A stretch of DNA of 9,064 nucleotides from Damh-18 sp036275695 (lineage in GTDB: Bacteria > Patescibacteriota > Minisyncoccia > Phycocordibacterales > UBA918). The stretch spans positions 1 to 9,064 of the forward strand of contig DASUDI010000002.1 in the NCBI GenBank assembly GCA_036275695.1, written 5' to 3'. The position numbers and the translations under genes are program-made. The notes under the pieces are model-generated. The model made no database searches and had not been told where the DNA came from. It saw nothing but the letters and a program-made list of their open reading frames with translations. Of the stretch, positions 7,501 to 9,064 are shown piece after piece; positions within the stretch are counted from its first letter, which is position 1, and the number at the start of each line of letters is the position of its first letter.

Positions 7501-9064
7501 CGGTACTTGAACCGACAAGAACTTTATTATATGTATCACCGCCTACAGTTTTTGAGTTAATTGTATACGGAACCCCCGAGAGAATACGGAGCGTACTTCC
7601 CGTCCATGTAGTTTGCGCGCCTCCCACCAGATTAGTAAACACTCCCTGTACGGTAAGTGTGGTGCTTGACGCGAGCGTAAAACTAGACGCAGTTGAAAGT
7701 GTGACATGCGATGTAGACGTAGCATTTTCGATAATAGTCCAACCACCAGTCGCACTTCCAAACATGATTGCGTGGAAGACACTTCCACTGGTTTGAACCG
7801 TCTCACCGGTATCAGTCGAATTGAAAAGAATGGTACCTGACGCGTGAGTAAAACTTCCTCCCGTGTTATTGAGCGACCCACCAATCGCCATCGTACCCGT
7901 CGCAAGATTTACGGTACCACTTTGGATAATGAGTGAGCCCAGCAATGCAACATCATGATCGGTAAAGGTGTACGTTCCCACACCCGCAGTGCGTACCGTT
8001 CCTAAATCAGAACTACTTGCAGTGATACGTACTGACGATGTCGCGGTAAAACGTAATGTGCCCGCGTTATGAACAAAGGTGTCATCAACGATAAACTCTT
8101 TTCCTATGGTAAAAGTACCTGAAACACTCGTCAGTGAGCCACTTTTTATGAGAACATCGCGAGTGGCGGTAGCATTGGTCCCGAGCATTGTAAATGATCC
8201 ACTTCCATTAATGCGTAATTGCGCAAATGCAGAATTGCCTGCTTGTATATTTTCAGATGACCCACTCGTGAACACTACTATTCCATTGTTTGCGTTGAAA
8301 CTACCACTCGTTACTGAAAGACCCCCTCCAATGGTGGTTGTTGCGGTGGGAAGCGTGAGCGTACCTGAGGAAATGGTGAGATCATTAGAAACCGTAAGTA
8401 TTGCATCATTTACGTTCCATGTCCCTGAACCGTTCATGGTGAGGTTGTAAAAGTCACTATCATTCGTATCAATAGTCTTTCCTGAACCATTTGCGGTAAA
8501 TGTAAACGTGCTGTCAGCAGAATCAAACGTGGCACCGCTTCCACTCACGAGACTCCCTCCAATAGTATGTGACTCTCCGTTACCACCTGTGAATAGCGAT
8601 CCGCTAAACAATTCTAAAGTTCCATCATGTGCAGCGCCTCCACCGTTGCCTGTAATGGTAACGTTACCAACAGGCTCAAACTCTTTACTATTCCATACGA
8701 TAAGTTTTCTGTTTGCGGGCAAGGTGAGCGTGTCAGGGCTTCCGGTAACCGCGGTATACGGAATATCACCATCATCCGCTGAGTCCCAGACAGACATGTC
8801 GGCAATTGAAAGCGGATCAGTTCCCTCATGTCGCGCGATGACACGCTGTTCATAGATATGCATATTTGCAACACTCGATATGGGATCTTCTGAGACAGTT
8901 GCGCCTTTCTCGGTCTCACCATCAATATACACCACAAACATATCGCCAGGACTATACGCCACGTTACCTATACTGTACGCACCCGTAGTGGCATTACAAC
9001 TCGTACTATATGAGGTAAGACCCGCAACACGGAGCGTAATATTATTGGTTGTACCATCACATAC
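4547..9064 (-). CDS. Giant modular secreted surface protein with beta-solenoid repeats and DUF2341 (5' end off window)
   Basis: 1505 codons are visible. The frame is open to the right edge, and the protein-like sequence before the internal GTG at 8962 (SCNATTGAYSIGNVAYSPGD) shows that this GTG is not the start. Modules in order: an N-terminal visible segment (9064-8663) with VYIDGE and ARHEGTDPL motifs; a Gly/Ser/Thr-rich beta-solenoid-like region (8662-6893) including about 75-residue tandem repeats; a short module with paired Cys ending in SAYRFRHDDGGEG (about 6890-6773); DUF2341 (6757-6478: WYDQNWSKRKRVNIT to MYYGNG); a probable concanavalin/LamG-like sandwich (6448-5837); a module starting SWKSARNTP with four Cys (5815-5342); a module with six Cys within 30 residues (5335-4958); and a C-terminal module (4954-4547) with INYGSL, DLSKP and FWGIAVPLG. 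No LPXTG, transmembrane anchor or catalytic motif was found. Probable role: adhesin or surface-layer-associated filament; the binding target is unknown. Confidence 0.9.
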   Translation of the reverse strand, partial: VCDGTTNNITLRVAGLTSYSTSCNATTGAYSIGNVAYSPGDMFVVYIDGETEKGATVSEDPISSVANMHIYEQRVIARHEGTDPLSIADMSVWDSADDGDIPYTAVTGSPDTLTLPANRKLIVWNSKEFEPVGNVTITGNGGGAAHDGTLELFSGSLFTGGNGESHTIGGSLVSGSGATFDSADSTFTFTANGSGKTIDTNDSDFYNLTMNGSGTWNVNDAILTVSNDLTISSGTLTLPTATTTIGGGLSVTSGSFNANNGIVVFTSGSSENIQAGNSAFAQLRINGSGSFTMLGTNATATRDVLIKSGSLTSVSGTFTIGKEFIVDDTFVHNAGTLRFTATSSVRITASSSDLGTVRTAGVGTYTFTDHDVALLGSLIIQSGTVNLATGTMAIGGSLNNTGGSFTHASGTILFNSTDTGETVQTSGSVFHAIMFGSATGGWTIIENATSTSHVTLSTASSFTLASSTTLTVQGVFTNLVGGAQTTWTGSTLRILSGVPYTINSKTVGGDTYNKVLVGSSTALRMWDSSAAVTILDSQSSLYAQDYGGVAGALNIYGNYSRSTGADYWSYATDFDGTALGGSSRQVTVYHAAGATTTLSGGSLNIVGAGGNDTTITNQGTGTYTLRVLAGTFNALYYAFSNLGASGLVLSGTPTITSLSEGNFTLAVNNGSLITLASTTLNHNAGLVSSNNSFATTSAITGKNITLVGTTPSSWYFTNHTGNLDGESFDVDGGDACGSVRWSDSSCLLTQQSAYRFRHDDGGEGVPNSEWYDQNWSKRKRVNITNSDPTTYSNTAIKVPVTYDSDMQSDFDDLRFTASDGVTSLDYYIETFSASTNAVAWVRIPSLTANTKTEIYMYYGNGAAIDSSTSTTFSMIENFEDGSMSGYAGDGTGEFSVTTSGNVHERAYSLKASDPNNGRTQNGGVYNSGYAVAQGQKLRYFAYVDTTSGSGDEMCTLFGTQGNDSQNYAVCLELYGTDRISLVENALDNDTSGTILSSTTVSYSTGWYEVEVAWGTDDSIFVTLMKDGSVVATTSANDGTYTSGGIGYSLWFYHGAWDMYTARPLLTNEPSVSFGFEQVSGGASWKSARNTPATGVQVNDVVRVRFLVENTGLAVNNQNYEIEYAPKGNAPSCEAVNYNTYVEIPNQASCGTSDLCMQSTTYISNLASTTDILGGLGTYTYGQFVENASNNSGNISVPNNYYTELEYALTPTANVTDSNFCLRVTNEGTELDSYTHVAELELIFAPTITALSLNGGNDIVLTGGATTTVYATGTVSDLNGYDDIEGATTTIFRSGVGESCGANNNNCYVAGNSQCGMQNCSGYTCEVSCSIDMYYHADPTDIGTFAAETWRALLRVNDAGGSVATATAPSIDLLTLRAIAVDSSINYGSLAVNDDTGSYNATTSVQNIGNDSLDIAIEGTDLTDGGSSSIPVNEQKFATSTFTYASCVYCSQLATTTTNIKMDLSKPAATTPAVIDQLFWGIAVPLGVAGTVHQGANTFYAIGDLP
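5081..5170 (-). other. Six-cysteine cluster in the giant surface protein
   Basis: Six Cys fall within 30 residues (order CGANNNNC, CGMQNC, TCEVSC), followed by MYYHADPTDIG and ETWRALLRVND. The preceding 700-odd residues of solenoid contain no Cys, so the cysteines are confined to defined modules. They are probably extracellular disulfides or, less likely, a metal site. The module looks like one I recall from other Patescibacteria surface proteins, but I could not check this. Confidence 0.55.
6478..6757 (-). other. DUF2341 domain inside the giant surface protein
   Basis: The translation runs from WYDQNWSKRKRVNITN to EIYMYYGNG, with VPVTYDSDMQSDFDDLRF and WVRIPSL between. This matches the DUF2341 pattern I know: an initial W...W..R..i.i, central 'sDFdDlRF' and a closing 'iYmYYGN'. 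The domain occurs in large secreted proteins of archaea and bacteria, often directly before a concanavalin-like domain. The same order is seen here, with the sandwich beginning at FSMIENFEDGS. Its biochemical function is not established. Confidence 0.8.
7649..8560 (-). repeat. Four tandem ~75-residue repeats in the giant surface protein
   Basis: The translation can be aligned as four consecutive units of 77, 75, 74 and 78 residues: 8560-8330, 8329-8105, 8104-7883 and 7882-7649. Three of the units begin with a G-[GK] dipeptide (GGSL, GGGL, GKEF, GGSL), then show 'G.F....G...F.s', an 'I/V...' strand, an often 'GSG.w/f' turn, 'dv.I.SGtl.l', and end 'ttI/V'. The next unit (from 7648, QGVFTNL) begins the same way and then diverges. 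Similarity is at protein level only; the DNA copies have diverged. A repeat of this size with alternating hydrophobic and Ser/Thr/Gly positions fits a right-handed beta-helix or filamentous stalk. Confidence 0.65.

Noticed and set aside
7464..8855. Plus-strand open frames at 7464-7796, 8079-8450 and 8508-8855
   Set aside because: They lie opposite the giant minus-strand gene, have compositions dictated by its Ser/Thr/Gly codons (rich in Pro, Val, Ser and Leu), and show no recognisable domain. They are shadows.
8960..8962. GTG at 8962 as the start of the giant surface protein
   Set aside because: The frame stays open to the window edge, and the 34 extra codons (with SCNATTGAYSIGN, continuous in style with what follows) look like genuine protein. 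The true start is off the window.
1..9064. CRISPR array, insertion sequence, tRNA or rRNA gene
   Set aside because: No regularly spaced 25-40 base repeats, no transposase-like frame with terminal inverted repeats and no tRNA-like cloverleaf segment were seen. Almost all of the window is protein-coding and no gap exceeds 80 bp.

Overview
The window reads as a stretch of a bacterial genome whose genes all lie on the minus strand. Several features point to the Candidate Phyla Radiation (Patescibacteria, Parcubacteria-like): very large Ser/Thr/Gly-rich secreted proteins with a DUF2341 module, FN3 domains next to a MacB-type ABC pair, compact gene spacing, and no clear Shine-Dalgarno sequence at any visible start. 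This assignment is inferred from protein style, because the window holds no marker gene.

Layout in transcription order (right to left): (1) 9064-4547, the C-terminal 1505 residues of a giant secreted surface protein whose start lies outside the window. It carries a beta-solenoid-like region with about 75-residue tandem repeats, DUF2341, a probable concanavalin-like domain, a Cys-rich module and a conserved-looking C-terminal module. (2) 4482-2959, an exported protein with four FN3-like domains. (3) 2944-1622, a MacB/LolD-family ABC ATPase with an unusual C-terminal extension of about 210 residues. (4) 1542-334, a MacB/FtsX-fold permease. (5) 260-1, the N-terminus of a second large secreted protein, cut by the left edge.

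The gaps are 64, 14, about 73 to 79 and 73 bp. The FN3 protein and the ATPase are almost certainly cotranscribed. The permease is probably in the same unit, and the flanking surface proteins may be too. The ATPase and permease should form a dimeric, mechanotransmission-type ABC complex. No HlyD/MacA-type adaptor is visible, and the exported FN3 protein occupies that gene position. I infer that it is the extracytoplasmic partner, and that the system serves the cell surface or the giant proteins flanking it.

No tRNA, rRNA, CRISPR array, insertion sequence or strong terminator was seen. The most notable noncoding feature is a set of three exact ATACACA repeats at a 13-bp period, just upstream of a candidate promoter for the left-hand surface protein.
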